Shown here: positions 26,993 through 36,785 of the stretch, piece after piece
Layout of the letters: every line of letters begins with the position of its first letter
Position numbering within the stretch: the first letter of the stretch is position 1
Assembly (NCBI GenBank): GCA_029252105.1
Contig: JAQXCA010000018.1
Location: 1-38,376 of the forward strand
Source: Flavobacteriaceae bacterium
GTDB taxonomy: Bacteria; Bacteroidota; Bacteroidia; Flavobacteriales; Flavobacteriaceae
DNA length: 38,376 nucleotides
Direction of reading: 5' to 3'
The notes under the pieces: generated by a model
What the model was told of the DNA's origin: nothing
The model's database searches: none
What the model saw: only the letters and a program-made list of their open reading frames with translations
Program-made: the position numbers and the translations under genes

Positions 26993-29184
26993 AAACAAAA
27001 GAAACTTCCTTTCGTGGATTCATAAAAGACTTGCCTAAAAATATGTTTTCGGGTTTGGTTGTAAGCCTTATAGCGCTTCCGTTGGGATTAGGATTAGCAA
27101 TGGCAAGTGAAGCGCCACCAATTGCAGGGGTCATCACCGCCATCGTTGGTGGTATTATTGTATCCGTTTTAGGTGGTAGTTTTGTCACCATCTCTGGGCC
27201 TGGAAATGGCTTGGTTGGAGTTGTTTTGGTAGCCATCACAACGCTTGGATTAAGTGCAACTTATGCAGCAATTATATGTTCAGGAATTATTTTGGTCATA
27301 CTTGGGTTTTTAAGACTCGGCAAATTAGCTGACTATTTTCCATCTTCTGCTATTCAGGGGATGTTGGCGGCTATTGGGCTAATTATCTTAGGTAAGCAGT
27401 TTCACATTATGCTTGCTAATAAAATTGTGAGAGCAAATGGGATTGACTATTTGATAGAAATTCCAAACACACTATTTACAGTTATTAATTTTCAAGATAA
27501 GGGGTTAATATACGCTGCCTTAGCCGGAATTCTTAGCTTAGGAATTATGGTCTTTTATTCTAAAATTCGAAACAAATACCTTCAGTTGATCCCTGCTCCT
27601 ATGTGGATCGTTATCGTGTCCGTTGGGTTTAGTTATTACTATGAGATGATCCTGAAAATGCCCAACCCTATTTCGGGGAACTATATGATCCCTGCCATTC
27701 CAAATATTCAGGCAATAATAACCGATATCCCAACTCCAAATTTTGAAATGGTGGGCACACTGCCGTTTTGGTCGAGTGTTGTGGCGCTTACCTTAATCGC
27801 AAGTATTGAATCGTTATTAAGCATAAAAGCAGTTGATAAATTAGACGTCCGTAAAAGACGTTCAAACGTAAACAAAGACATTAAAGCACTTGGTTTAGCC
27901 ACCGTCTTTAGTGGGTTTTTAGGGGGATTGAATGTGGTCACAGTAATTGCAAGAAGTTCGGTTAATGTCAACAACGGCGGGAGCAACCGGTCTTCTAATT
28001 TATTCCACGCCTTGTTTTTAGTCGTGTTTATTCTTCTGTTTAGTACTGAACTTACACGGATTCCGCTTACTGCTCTAATGGCAATTCTTGTATATACCGG
28101 GTATAAACTGGCGTCACCAGATGTTGTGCGTCGTATTTTTACTATTGGAAAAGAACAGCTCATCATTTTCTTTGCAACTTTATTTGTGACGCTGAAAGTT
28201 GGGTTGATTTCTGGTATTGTTGCGGGCTTATTTGCAACATTTATAATTCATATTGTAATTACAAAAAGCCTTAGCTTGTTTTTAAAAAACATTCTAAAGC
28301 CAAATGTCTTAATGTTCAAAGAAGAAAACGGGAGCTATTTTGTTAGTGTAAAACATTTTTGCAGTTTTTTGAATTTTAACATGCTTAAAGATAAGCTAGA
28401 GGCTATCCCTGAACAAAGTGATGTTATTGTTGACTTTTCATTGTGTGGTTTTGTAGACCATTCTGTTATGGAAAACATCCATGACTATCAAGAGCTATTT
28501 CATAAAAAAGGGGGGAATATTGGTGTAATTGGACTAGATGTTTTAGGAACAAAGTCCGAACACCCTTTTGCGTTAAGGCGATTGTTGCCTCTTCAAAATA
28601 TTATATCTGACAACAAAACAAAACGTCAAAAGAGCCTTGAATTAATTGCGAATGATTTTGAATTAACATACAAACCGCTTAAGCGCAGAAATGCTGAGTT
28701 TTTAGAAGATTTCATCTATTTTAAAACTAAAAAAGTTGAACACATTTTTAATCAGCTTTCAGCGAAAAACGACCCTTGTCGCTTGTTTGATATCACGTTT
28801 TCTGAGGGTGAATTTATTGCCAAAGAAGTGGTGAGATCGACCATGCTGTATATTAAAACACCGAAAAACGTGCCTGCATTCACATTGGACCGTGAAGGGC
28901 TGCTCGAACGATTATATGTACTAGCGGGCTATAAAGACATTGCTATTAAGGGCCATGCCGATTTTTCAAAACGGTTTTACTTAAGGGGTGAAAACACAAA
29001 AGAAATTAAAACCCTTTTCACAGACGAACTTGTACGGTTTTTCGAAAGCAATGCTTATTATCACATTGAATCCAACAAAGACGGTTTGTTAATTTTTAAT
29101 AAAGAACGTGTTGCAAGCATTAAAGAGATTAAGGCCCTTTTAGATTTTGGCATTCGTTTAAATAAAATCTTAACTCAGGTTTAG
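26989..29184 (+). CDS. SulP family anion transporter with STAS and an extra C-terminal cytosolic region
   Basis: SGLVVSLIALPLGLGLAMASEAPPIAGVITAIVGG, GPGNGLVGVV, STAS-like VIVDFSLCGFVDHSVMENI; ATGA overlap with the Usp gene. Confidence 0.93.
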   Translation: MKTKETSFRGFIKDLPKNMFSGLVVSLIALPLGLGLAMASEAPPIAGVITAIVGGIIVSVLGGSFVTISGPGNGLVGVVLVAITTLGLSATYAAIICSGIILVILGFLRLGKLADYFPSSAIQGMLAAIGLIILGKQFHIMLANKIVRANGIDYLIEIPNTLFTVINFQDKGLIYAALAGILSLGIMVFYSKIRNKYLQLIPAPMWIVIVSVGFSYYYEMILKMPNPISGNYMIPAIPNIQAIITDIPTPNFEMVGTLPFWSSVVALTLIASIESLLSIKAVDKLDVRKRRSNVNKDIKALGLATVFSGFLGGLNVVTVIARSSVNVNNGGSNRSSNLFHALFLVVFILLFSTELTRIPLTALMAILVYTGYKLASPDVVRRIFTIGKEQLIIFFATLFVTLKVGLISGIVAGLFATFIIHIVITKSLSLFLKNILKPNVLMFKEENGSYFVSVKHFCSFLNFNMLKDKLEAIPEQSDVIVDFSLCGFVDHSVMENIHDYQELFHKKGGNIGVIGLDVLGTKSEHPFALRRLLPLQNIISDNKTKRQKSLELIANDFELTYKPLKRRNAEFLEDFIYFKTKKVEHIFNQLSAKNDPCRLFDITFSEGEFIAKEVVRSTMLYIKTPKNVPAFTLDREGLLERLYVLAGYKDIAIKGHADFSKRFYLRGENTKEIKTLFTDELVRFFESNAYYHIESNKDGLLIFNKERVASIKEIKALLDFGIRLNKILTQV

Positions 29185-29185
29185 G

Positions 29186-30043
29186 ATGAAACTATACCCT
29201 TTAAACGTTGGTAACTTTAAATTAGATGGTGGCGCTATGTTTGGCGTTGTTCCAAAAGTACTGTGGAACAAAACAAATCCTGCAGATCAAAACAATAGAA
29301 TTGATATTGCGTCTCGGTGTCTTTTGATAGAAGACGGAAAGCGTTTGATTTTAATTGACACAGGAATGGGGACAAAGCAAAGTGATCGGTTTTTTAGCTA
29401 CTACCATCGTTGGGGGAACTATTCAATGGATAGTGCGCTTGCTGCTCATGGGTTTTGCAGAGATGATGTTACAGATGTGTTTTTAACCCATTTACATTTT
29501 GATCATTGTGGTGGATGTGTGCAATGGAATTCTGACAAAACAGGTTATGAAATTGCATTTAAAAATGCGACGTTTTGGAGCAATAAAGACCATTGGGAAT
29601 GGGCAACAAAACCAAACAAACGTGAACGTGCGTCTTTTCTGACAGAAAACATTATGCCCTTAGAAACTAGTGGACAATTAAAACATGTTTCTATTCCAGA
29701 CGTTGATATATTGCACGACTCTAGTTTAGGTTTTGATGTGTTTTTTGCAAATGGACATACAGACAAGCAAATGATTCCTATGATTTCATATAAAGGGGAA
29801 ACTATTTGTTTTATGGCCGATTTACTCCCTACAGTTGGACACCTGTCGGTGCCGTTTGTAATGGGGTATGACACTAGACCGCTTCTTACCTTAGATGAAA
29901 AAGATCGTTTTCTAAAGTTGGCTGCGGATAAAAATTATTTTTTACTTTTGGAACATGACGCTCATAACGAACTAATTACCGTCAAGCATACCGAAAAAGG
30001 AGTGCGCCTCAACGCTGTTCACAGCTTTAACAATCTGTTTTAA
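29186..30043 (+). CDS. MBL-fold metallo-hydrolase
   Basis: LIDTGMGTK, FLTHLHFDHCGG (HxHxDH), FFANGHTDKQMIPMI, LLEHDAHNE. Confidence 0.92.
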   Translation: MKLYPLNVGNFKLDGGAMFGVVPKVLWNKTNPADQNNRIDIASRCLLIEDGKRLILIDTGMGTKQSDRFFSYYHRWGNYSMDSALAAHGFCRDDVTDVFLTHLHFDHCGGCVQWNSDKTGYEIAFKNATFWSNKDHWEWATKPNKRERASFLTENIMPLETSGQLKHVSIPDVDILHDSSLGFDVFFANGHTDKQMIPMISYKGETICFMADLLPTVGHLSVPFVMGYDTRPLLTLDEKDRFLKLAADKNYFLLLEHDAHNELITVKHTEKGVRLNAVHSFNNLF

Positions 30044-30052
30044 CCTAAAAAA

Positions 30053-31666
30053 ATGAACCCAAATTTTTGCAAACAAGTTCGAAAATTCTTCTATTTAATA
30101 GGGGCTTTATTGTTATCCAGCTGCGGATCGAGTGCCGCTATAATAGCAGCTCCAATTGAAAATATTGATTTAATTCCACTTAAAGAAAAAGAACTTACAG
30201 ACGCCGAGGAAAAAGAATGGAGTCATTTAGATCTCATAACAGACACAATTCCTGGAGTTAGTCTACATAAAGCTTATAAGGAATTGGTGAAATCAAAAAG
30301 CAAAACGATTATTGTAGCAGTTATTGACTCTGGAATCGATATCGATCACGAGGATCTTAAAGGAAATATATGGGTCAATGCGGATGAAGTTCCAAACAAC
30401 GGAAAAGACGATGATGGTAATGGCTATGTCGACGATATCAATGGATGGAATTTTCTAGGAGGCGCTAACAATGAACAATTAGAATATGTAAGATTAGTGG
30501 CAAGTGGCAACACGAGCAATCCACGATATGCGGAGGCGCAAGAACTACTCTCTAAAGAGCACGAGAAAACTAGCCAAAATAAAGAACAGTACGAGGGAAT
30601 TTTAACGCAGTTAATAACATCCAATACTGCGATCATTGCATACCTAAACAATCCTAATTATACCAAAGAAGATGTTGAGGCTATATTTACACCTGATTGG
30701 GACGTGCTTAGACATGTAAGAATCATCAAACAGTCTTATGGTTTTGGGTTTGATAGCATCAAGGCGCTAATAGACGATTTAGAAACGGGGCTAAAAACCT
30801 TTAAAACACGCTTGAATTATAATCTAAATATCGATTATGATGGAAGAACAATTGTTGGAGATAATCCTGATGATTTTAATGACCGTGATTACGGAAATAG
30901 TGATGTGAGAGCAAAAAATGGTCGCACGCACGGTACGCACGTTTCGGGGATTATTGCAGCCAAACGCCATAATAGTATTGGCATAAATGGCGCTGCTAAT
31001 AACGTTAAGATAATGGCGATTCGTAACACTCCAAGCGGAGACGAGTATGATAAGGATGTGGCTTTAGGGGTTTATTATGCAGTTGATAACGGCGCTAAAG
31101 TAATTAACATGAGTTTTGGAAAACAATTTTCTCCTCATAGTGATTGGGTTAGAGACGCTATTGCTTATGCGTCTAAAAACGATGTGTTGATTGTAGCGGC
31201 GGCAGGAAATGAGGCTCAAAACACCGATAAAATAAACTATTTTCCAAATGATCAAATAAATAATGGCGATGAGGTTTCAAACACCTTTTTAAAAGTAGGG
31301 TCTAATGGTCCAAAATATGGGTCAACTTTGGTGGCGGGCTATTCAAATTACGGGAAAAATACGGTAGATATCTTTGCGCCAGGTTCTCAAATTTACTCAA
31401 CATACCCAAAAAACAGCTACGAATTTGCCAGTGGCACTTCCATGGCAGCGCCTTTAGTGGCGGGCATAGCAGCTTTAATCTTTTCACAATACCCAGGATT
31501 AAGCGCTACTCAAGTGAAACAAATACTTATGACCTCTGGGGTCGCTATAAACAAAAAAGTGGTGCTAGAAAATGGTCGAATTGAACCGTTTTCAGAACTG
31601 TCAAAAACAGGAAAACTTGTGAACGCTTATAATGCATTACTAATGGCATCAAAACTATCTAAATAA
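30053..31666 (+). CDS. S8 family serine peptidase, lipoprotein-type signal
   Basis: LIGALLLSSCGSS lipobox; VAVIDSGIDIDHEDL, NGRTHGTHVSGIIAA, FASGTSMAAPLVAG catalytic triad motifs. Confidence 0.96.
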   Translation: MNPNFCKQVRKFFYLIGALLLSSCGSSAAIIAAPIENIDLIPLKEKELTDAEEKEWSHLDLITDTIPGVSLHKAYKELVKSKSKTIIVAVIDSGIDIDHEDLKGNIWVNADEVPNNGKDDDGNGYVDDINGWNFLGGANNEQLEYVRLVASGNTSNPRYAEAQELLSKEHEKTSQNKEQYEGILTQLITSNTAIIAYLNNPNYTKEDVEAIFTPDWDVLRHVRIIKQSYGFGFDSIKALIDDLETGLKTFKTRLNYNLNIDYDGRTIVGDNPDDFNDRDYGNSDVRAKNGRTHGTHVSGIIAAKRHNSIGINGAANNVKIMAIRNTPSGDEYDKDVALGVYYAVDNGAKVINMSFGKQFSPHSDWVRDAIAYASKNDVLIVAAAGNEAQNTDKINYFPNDQINNGDEVSNTFLKVGSNGPKYGSTLVAGYSNYGKNTVDIFAPGSQIYSTYPKNSYEFASGTSMAAPLVAGIAALIFSQYPGLSATQVKQILMTSGVAINKKVVLENGRIEPFSELSKTGKLVNAYNALLMASKLSK

Positions 31667-31676
31667 TTATACTATT

Positions 31677-33503
31677 ATGAAAAACACTTTTTACGTACTT
31701 GCTTTTTTTGTAGGGTTAACCTCTATATATAGTCAAAACAATTTTAAGTATTGGCAACAACATGTTGACTATACAATGGACATCAATATTGATGTCAAAA
31801 CCTTTCAATATGGCGGCTCTCAACAACTCATTTATACCAACAATTCTCCGGATGATTTAGAGGTTGTCTTTTATCATTTATTTTATAATGCGTTTCAGCC
31901 TGGTAGTGAAATGGATGTGCGCTCAATGACAATTGGAGATGCTGATTCTAGAGTTGGCGACCGAATTAGTAAACTTCAAAAAGAAGATATTGGGTTTCTA
32001 AATGTTGTGCGTTTAACACAAAATGGTGAGCAAGTAAAACATACTGTGGTTGGGACCGTGTTGGAGGTAGAATTAAAAACGCCTATCATATCTGGCGAAT
32101 CAGCTGTATTTGAAATGGAATTTCAAGGTCAGGTGCCGCCAGTGATCCGCCGAGCAGGTAAAAACAGCAATGAAGGCGTGGCATTATCAATGGCACAGTG
32201 GTATCCTAAAATGGCTGAGTATGATTTTGAAGGCTGGCACGCAGACCCCTACATTAGTAGAGAGTTTCACGGGGTTTGGGGTAATTTCGATGTGAAGTTA
32301 ACACTAGACAAGAATTATACGGTTGGTGGAACGGGGTACTTGCAAAACCCCACTGAAGTCGGTCATGGTTACGGAGAAAAAGAAACAAAAGAAAAGTCTG
32401 ATGTATTGACTTGGCATTTTGTTGCGCCAAACGTTCATGATTTTACATGGGCTGCTGATCCTAATTTTGTTCACGATACTCTACAGGTGCCTGATGGGCC
32501 CTTATTACATTTTTTATACAAAAAATCTCTAAAACGTAAATACAAAAAACGCTGGGAGGACTTACAAGAGCCGACGAGCAAAATTATGCAATACTACAGT
32601 AATACAGTTGGGAAATATCCATACAACCAATACTCTGTGATTCAAGGTGGTGATGGCGGTATGGAATATGGAATGTGTACCCTTATTACTGGAGAACGGA
32701 GTTTTGAAAGTTTGGTTGGGGTAACTGCCCATGAAATTGGACATACTTGGTTCCAGTTTCTTATGGCATCTAACGAAAGCAAACACCCATGGCTTGATGA
32801 AGGTTTTGCAGAATACACTTGTACCTTTATCGAAAACACCATCTTTGGAATAGACACAAAGGAACCACTTAAACGTCATTATGACCGGTATTATTACCTT
32901 GCTAAGAGCGGAAAAGAACAGCCGATGAGTACCCATGCAGATCGGTTTGCCTACAACGCTTCTTATAGTATATCCACATATAGCAAAGGGGCGCTTGTAT
33001 TGGCTCAATTACGGTATATTATTGGAGAAGAAAACTTTGAAAAAACACTAAAAGAATATTTTATCGACTGGGCATTTAAACACCCAACTCCTAATGATTT
33101 TTTTCGTACTGCTGAAAAAATAACAGGCTTGGAGTTGGAATGGTTTTTGACGGATTGGACCCAAACAACAAACACGATTGATTACGGGGTTAAGGGTGCG
33201 GTTGCAACGAAGGGGCAAACAAAAATAACACTAGAACGCGTTGGTTTAATGCCAATGCCGGTAGAGATTCAATTAATACTAAAAGACGGCAGTACGGTTA
33301 ATTATTACATACCTTTACAAATGATGCGAGGCGAAAAACCAATAAAGGATAGTACGGTTTTATTAAACGATTGGGCTTGGTCATATCCTGAATATAGCTT
33401 TTCTATAGATGTGAACACATCAGAAATTGAAAGTATTACGCTGGATGTTAACAATGCTACAGCAGATGTAAACAAGGAAAATAACCAGCTTAAAGTTTTA
33501 TAA
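31677..33503 (+). CDS. M1 family metallopeptidase
   Basis: GGMEYGMCTLI, VTAHEIGHTWFQ (HExxH), LDEGFAEYTCTF (downstream Glu ligand); N-terminal signal sequence. Confidence 0.95.
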   Translation: MKNTFYVLAFFVGLTSIYSQNNFKYWQQHVDYTMDINIDVKTFQYGGSQQLIYTNNSPDDLEVVFYHLFYNAFQPGSEMDVRSMTIGDADSRVGDRISKLQKEDIGFLNVVRLTQNGEQVKHTVVGTVLEVELKTPIISGESAVFEMEFQGQVPPVIRRAGKNSNEGVALSMAQWYPKMAEYDFEGWHADPYISREFHGVWGNFDVKLTLDKNYTVGGTGYLQNPTEVGHGYGEKETKEKSDVLTWHFVAPNVHDFTWAADPNFVHDTLQVPDGPLLHFLYKKSLKRKYKKRWEDLQEPTSKIMQYYSNTVGKYPYNQYSVIQGGDGGMEYGMCTLITGERSFESLVGVTAHEIGHTWFQFLMASNESKHPWLDEGFAEYTCTFIENTIFGIDTKEPLKRHYDRYYYLAKSGKEQPMSTHADRFAYNASYSISTYSKGALVLAQLRYIIGEENFEKTLKEYFIDWAFKHPTPNDFFRTAEKITGLELEWFLTDWTQTTNTIDYGVKGAVATKGQTKITLERVGLMPMPVEIQLILKDGSTVNYYIPLQMMRGEKPIKDSTVLLNDWAWSYPEYSFSIDVNTSEIESITLDVNNATADVNKENNQLKVL

Positions 33504-33506
33504 AAA

Positions 33507-33860
33507 ATGAAACGTTTAAAAGGAAAAAAGCAAATAGAACAATTGTTCATGACTGGTAATTCAGTTGGCGCATTTCCTTTGAGAATGGTATATTTAAAAA
33601 CAACTATAGAACACCAAATCGGTGTTTCGGTTAGTAAGAAACATTTTAAAAGTGCCGTGGATAGAAATCGAATTAAGCGTCTTCTAAGGGTGGCGGTAGA
33701 AAAACAACTTTTTGAGGTGCTTAATTCACCGGATTCAAACTATTGTTTAATGGTGTTATATGTGGGCAAAGAAATGCCAACATCTGTTAAGCTAAAAGAA
33801 CAATTTGAGTTTTTAATAAAACGGTTTAATAAAAAACAATTACATGAAATTGAATCGTAA
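33507..33860 (+). CDS. rnpA: Ribonuclease P protein component
   Basis: MKRLKGKKQIEQLFMTGNS, GVSVSKKHFKSAVDRNRIKRLLRVAVEKQ. Confidence 0.93.
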   Translation: MKRLKGKKQIEQLFMTGNSVGAFPLRMVYLKTTIEHQIGVSVSKKHFKSAVDRNRIKRLLRVAVEKQLFEVLNSPDSNYCLMVLYVGKEMPTSVKLKEQFEFLIKRFNKKQLHEIES

Positions 33861-35475
33861 AAATAAAAGGGTTTTCTTGGGAATTGTTGGGTTGCTGTTT
33901 ATTTCTACTACAGCCTACAAAAATGATTATTTTGAAATTGCCAAACAGTTAGAAATATTCACAACGTTGTTTAAGGATATTAATATGAATTATGTGGACG
34001 AAACGAATCCTGCGGATCTAATGCAGGAAAGTGTAAAACACATGTTAAAAAAACTTGATCCTTATACCACATATGCAAACGAACAGGACGTAGAAAAGGC
34101 TCGTATTTATCAATCTGGTGCTTTTGTGGGAATTGGAGCGACAATCAACTCTTCTGAAGATAAATTAATAATTGTGGAGGTTTATAAAGGGTTATCTGCG
34201 GATAACGTTGGACTAAAAGCAGGTGATGAGATTATTGAGGTTGAAGGGCTAAAGGTCGTTGATTTAAAAGAAAGTGCTCTGGAATTTTTAAATGGTAAGA
34301 AAAATACAGCTGTGGTGCTAACTTACCTTCGTAATGGTAAGCGTACAAAAGTGAGTGTTTCTCGCGGAGACAAAACACCAAAGGCGGTTCCTGTATATAA
34401 ACTTTTAGACAACGGTATTGGATATATTGCTTTAGATCGTTTTTCAAAAACCGCTTCGGAAGAAGTAGAAAACGCACTTAAAGTCTTGCTTATCGATGAA
34501 GCAAAAGGAGTGATTCTGGATTTAAGAAATAACCCTGGAGGGCTTGTTCAAGAAGCGGTGAAAATTGTAAATCTTTTTGTAGAAAAAGGACAGGCTGTGG
34601 TGTCTACAAAATCGAATATAGAAACTTATAATCAAACTTATGTAACCAAAAAACAGCCTTTGAGTCTAGAACTACCTTTAGTTGTATTGATAAATCAAAA
34701 AAGCGCATCTGCAAGTGAAATTGTTGCCGGTGCTTTACAAGATTTGGACCGCGCTGTGATTGTGGGTAAAAGGAGTTTTGGTAAAGGGTTGGTTCAGCGC
34801 TACAAACCTTTACCATACGGATCACAATTAAAAGTTACAATCTCGCGCTACTACACGCCTTCAGGGCGTTGTATACAAGCGTTAGACTATAGAAATCGAA
34901 AAGAGGATGGTACAGCTGTTCGAATAAAAGAAGGTGAATACAGTGTGTTTAAGACCAAAAGGGGTCGTGATGTTTATGATGGCGGCGGCATTAATCCAGA
35001 TATTGTGGTAGGGTCTAAAACTCCAAATAAATTCATAGATAATTTGTTTAACAGTACTTTGGTATTTGATTTCGCCAACCAGTATTTTTATACACATAAA
35101 CTTGAACAACTAGAAGGCTTTAACCTAAACAATAAAGACTTTGAACACTTTAAAAAAATGAGTATTGATAAAAAATACAACTCAAAAGATATAGCGCAAG
35201 AAGGAGTTGAACAATTAAAAAAGATACTGACTAATGAAGGGCTAGAGCCTATGGCTACTAGTTTTGATGCTTTGAGCGTGTCTCTTCAAGACTCTAAACT
35301 AAAGGTGATAGATCAATTTAAAACAGATATCATGTCTGTTTTGGAAAATGAAATTATAAAACGCTATTTTTACAGAGAAGGAATGTATGCGTATATCCTT
35401 TCTAGCAATACCGAAATCTTTAAAGCGCAAGATATCATTAATGATGTTAGAGCCTATCAAAATATATTAAAATAA
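33844..35475 (+). CDS. S41 family C-terminal processing peptidase (PDZ)
   Basis: PDZ-like GLSADNVGLKAGDEIIEVEGL; LDLRNNPGGLVQEAV; KSASASEIVAGALQDLDRAVIVGKRSFGKGLVQ Ser/Lys dyad region. Confidence 0.96.
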   Translation: MKLNRKNKRVFLGIVGLLFISTTAYKNDYFEIAKQLEIFTTLFKDINMNYVDETNPADLMQESVKHMLKKLDPYTTYANEQDVEKARIYQSGAFVGIGATINSSEDKLIIVEVYKGLSADNVGLKAGDEIIEVEGLKVVDLKESALEFLNGKKNTAVVLTYLRNGKRTKVSVSRGDKTPKAVPVYKLLDNGIGYIALDRFSKTASEEVENALKVLLIDEAKGVILDLRNNPGGLVQEAVKIVNLFVEKGQAVVSTKSNIETYNQTYVTKKQPLSLELPLVVLINQKSASASEIVAGALQDLDRAVIVGKRSFGKGLVQRYKPLPYGSQLKVTISRYYTPSGRCIQALDYRNRKEDGTAVRIKEGEYSVFKTKRGRDVYDGGGINPDIVVGSKTPNKFIDNLFNSTLVFDFANQYFYTHKLEQLEGFNLNNKDFEHFKKMSIDKKYNSKDIAQEGVEQLKKILTNEGLEPMATSFDALSVSLQDSKLKVIDQFKTDIMSVLENEIIKRYFYREGMYAYILSSNTEIFKAQDIINDVRAYQNILK

Positions 35476-35511
35476 ACACCGCATAAGGTCGCATTTTAAG
35501 CTATATACAAT

Positions 35512-36342
35512 ATGAAAAAAATTGCTTTATTACTCTATTTGTTAATAAACACCGTTAGTGCGCAAACCGATAATACGCATGTTGTTTATTTTGAAACAGG
35601 CAAATTTGAAGTCCCAGAAATAGAAAAAAACCGTATGGTTTTATTTGTTCAAAGCTTGAAAGATATCGAGATTGAGCGCATTTCTATTTATGGATTTTGT
35701 GATGATCGAGGTACGAGTTCCTATAACCTTGCTTTGTCTCAAAATAGAGCAAACGCAATTAAAAGAATTTTTTCTGGATTTGGGGTGGATGATAATCTGA
35801 TAAGCAATGTAGATGGAAAAGGAGAAGTTTTATTACGGATCATTTCTTCTGAAAACCTAAACATTATAAGGGGGTTGAATCGGAAAGTTGAAATAAATGT
35901 TACTTACAAAGTTTCAGAACCTGAGGTCGTAGAAAAAAAAGAGGAAGAAAAGCGTTTTTTAAGAAATGATTTAGCTGTTGGTGATAAAATAACTCTTGAT
36001 AACATTTTATTCAAAACAGGATATAGTTATGTTATTAAGGAATCTATTCCTGTATTAGAGATGATGGCTGCGGCACTAAAGGAGCGTGATGATATTTATT
36101 TTACTATTCAAGGCCATGTATGTTGCACTCTAAATGCAAGAGATGCCGTCGATAAAAAAACAGGGAGGCGAAATTTATCCTTAGCAAGAGCTAAATATAT
36201 TTATAGCTATTTAGTTGAAAAGGGAGTTAAGAGAACTCGAATGCATTATGTGGGGTTAAAAAATAAATATCCTTTAGGTAAAGACCCAAAATACGACAGA
36301 CGTGTAGAAATTAAAATTACATCTATCTCTAACAAAAATTAA
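35512..36342 (+). CDS. OmpA family protein with two tandem OmpA-like domains
   Basis: Signal peptide; FCDDRGTSSYNLALSQNRANAIKRIF...NRKVEI and GHVCCTLNARDAVDKKTGRRNLSLARAKYIYSYL...DRRVEIKI. Confidence 0.85.
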   Translation: MKKIALLLYLLINTVSAQTDNTHVVYFETGKFEVPEIEKNRMVLFVQSLKDIEIERISIYGFCDDRGTSSYNLALSQNRANAIKRIFSGFGVDDNLISNVDGKGEVLLRIISSENLNIIRGLNRKVEINVTYKVSEPEVVEKKEEEKRFLRNDLAVGDKITLDNILFKTGYSYVIKESIPVLEMMAAALKERDDIYFTIQGHVCCTLNARDAVDKKTGRRNLSLARAKYIYSYLVEKGVKRTRMHYVGLKNKYPLGKDPKYDRRVEIKITSISNKN

Positions 36343-36782
36343 TTTTTTACCATAGCTATATGTGGTATTCCGTCTTCTAAATAAGATTCACCGATAGTTT
36401 TAAATCCTAAATTATTATAGAATTGTTCTAAATATTTTTGTGCAGATATTTTAATTTCTTTAATTCCGAAAGCGTCTTCAGTTGCAAGTATTGAAGCTTT
36501 CATAAGCTGATGACCATACTTTAAATGGCGCTCTTTTTGTGATACAACGACACGTCCTATACTTGCTTCTTTGAAATAATCGCCGGGTTTAAAAATACGC
36601 GTGTAAGCGATAATAGTGTCATCTTTTTTTCCGATAACATGAAGCGCTTTATGGTCCTTACCGTCAACATCTTGGTAAACACAATCTTGCTCCACCACAA
36701 AAACTTCACTTCTTAATTGTAATACATAATACAGTTCATTTAAAGACAATTGATTGAACGTTTTGGTTGTGATGTCTAGCAT
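36339..36782 (-). CDS. GNAT family N-acetyltransferase (ElaA-like)
   Basis: LNELYYVLQLRSEVFVVEQDCVYQDVDGKDHKALHVIG, IGRVVVSQKERHLKYGHQLM. Confidence 0.92.
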   Translation of the reverse strand: MLDITTKTFNQLSLNELYYVLQLRSEVFVVEQDCVYQDVDGKDHKALHVIGKKDDTIIAYTRIFKPGDYFKEASIGRVVVSQKERHLKYGHQLMKASILATEDAFGIKEIKISAQKYLEQFYNNLGFKTIGESYLEDGIPHIAMVKN

Positions 36783-36785
36783 AAT

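Noticed and set aside
26823-27239. 138-aa minus-strand ORF
   Set aside because: Antisense across the Usp/SulP junction; composition typical of a shadow ORF (Pro/Thr-rich).
27708-28166. 152-aa minus-strand ORF
   Set aside because: Antisense to SulP membrane segments, which often give long shadow ORFs.
32562-33008. 148-aa minus-strand ORF
   Set aside because: Antisense to the well-supported M1 peptidase active-site region.
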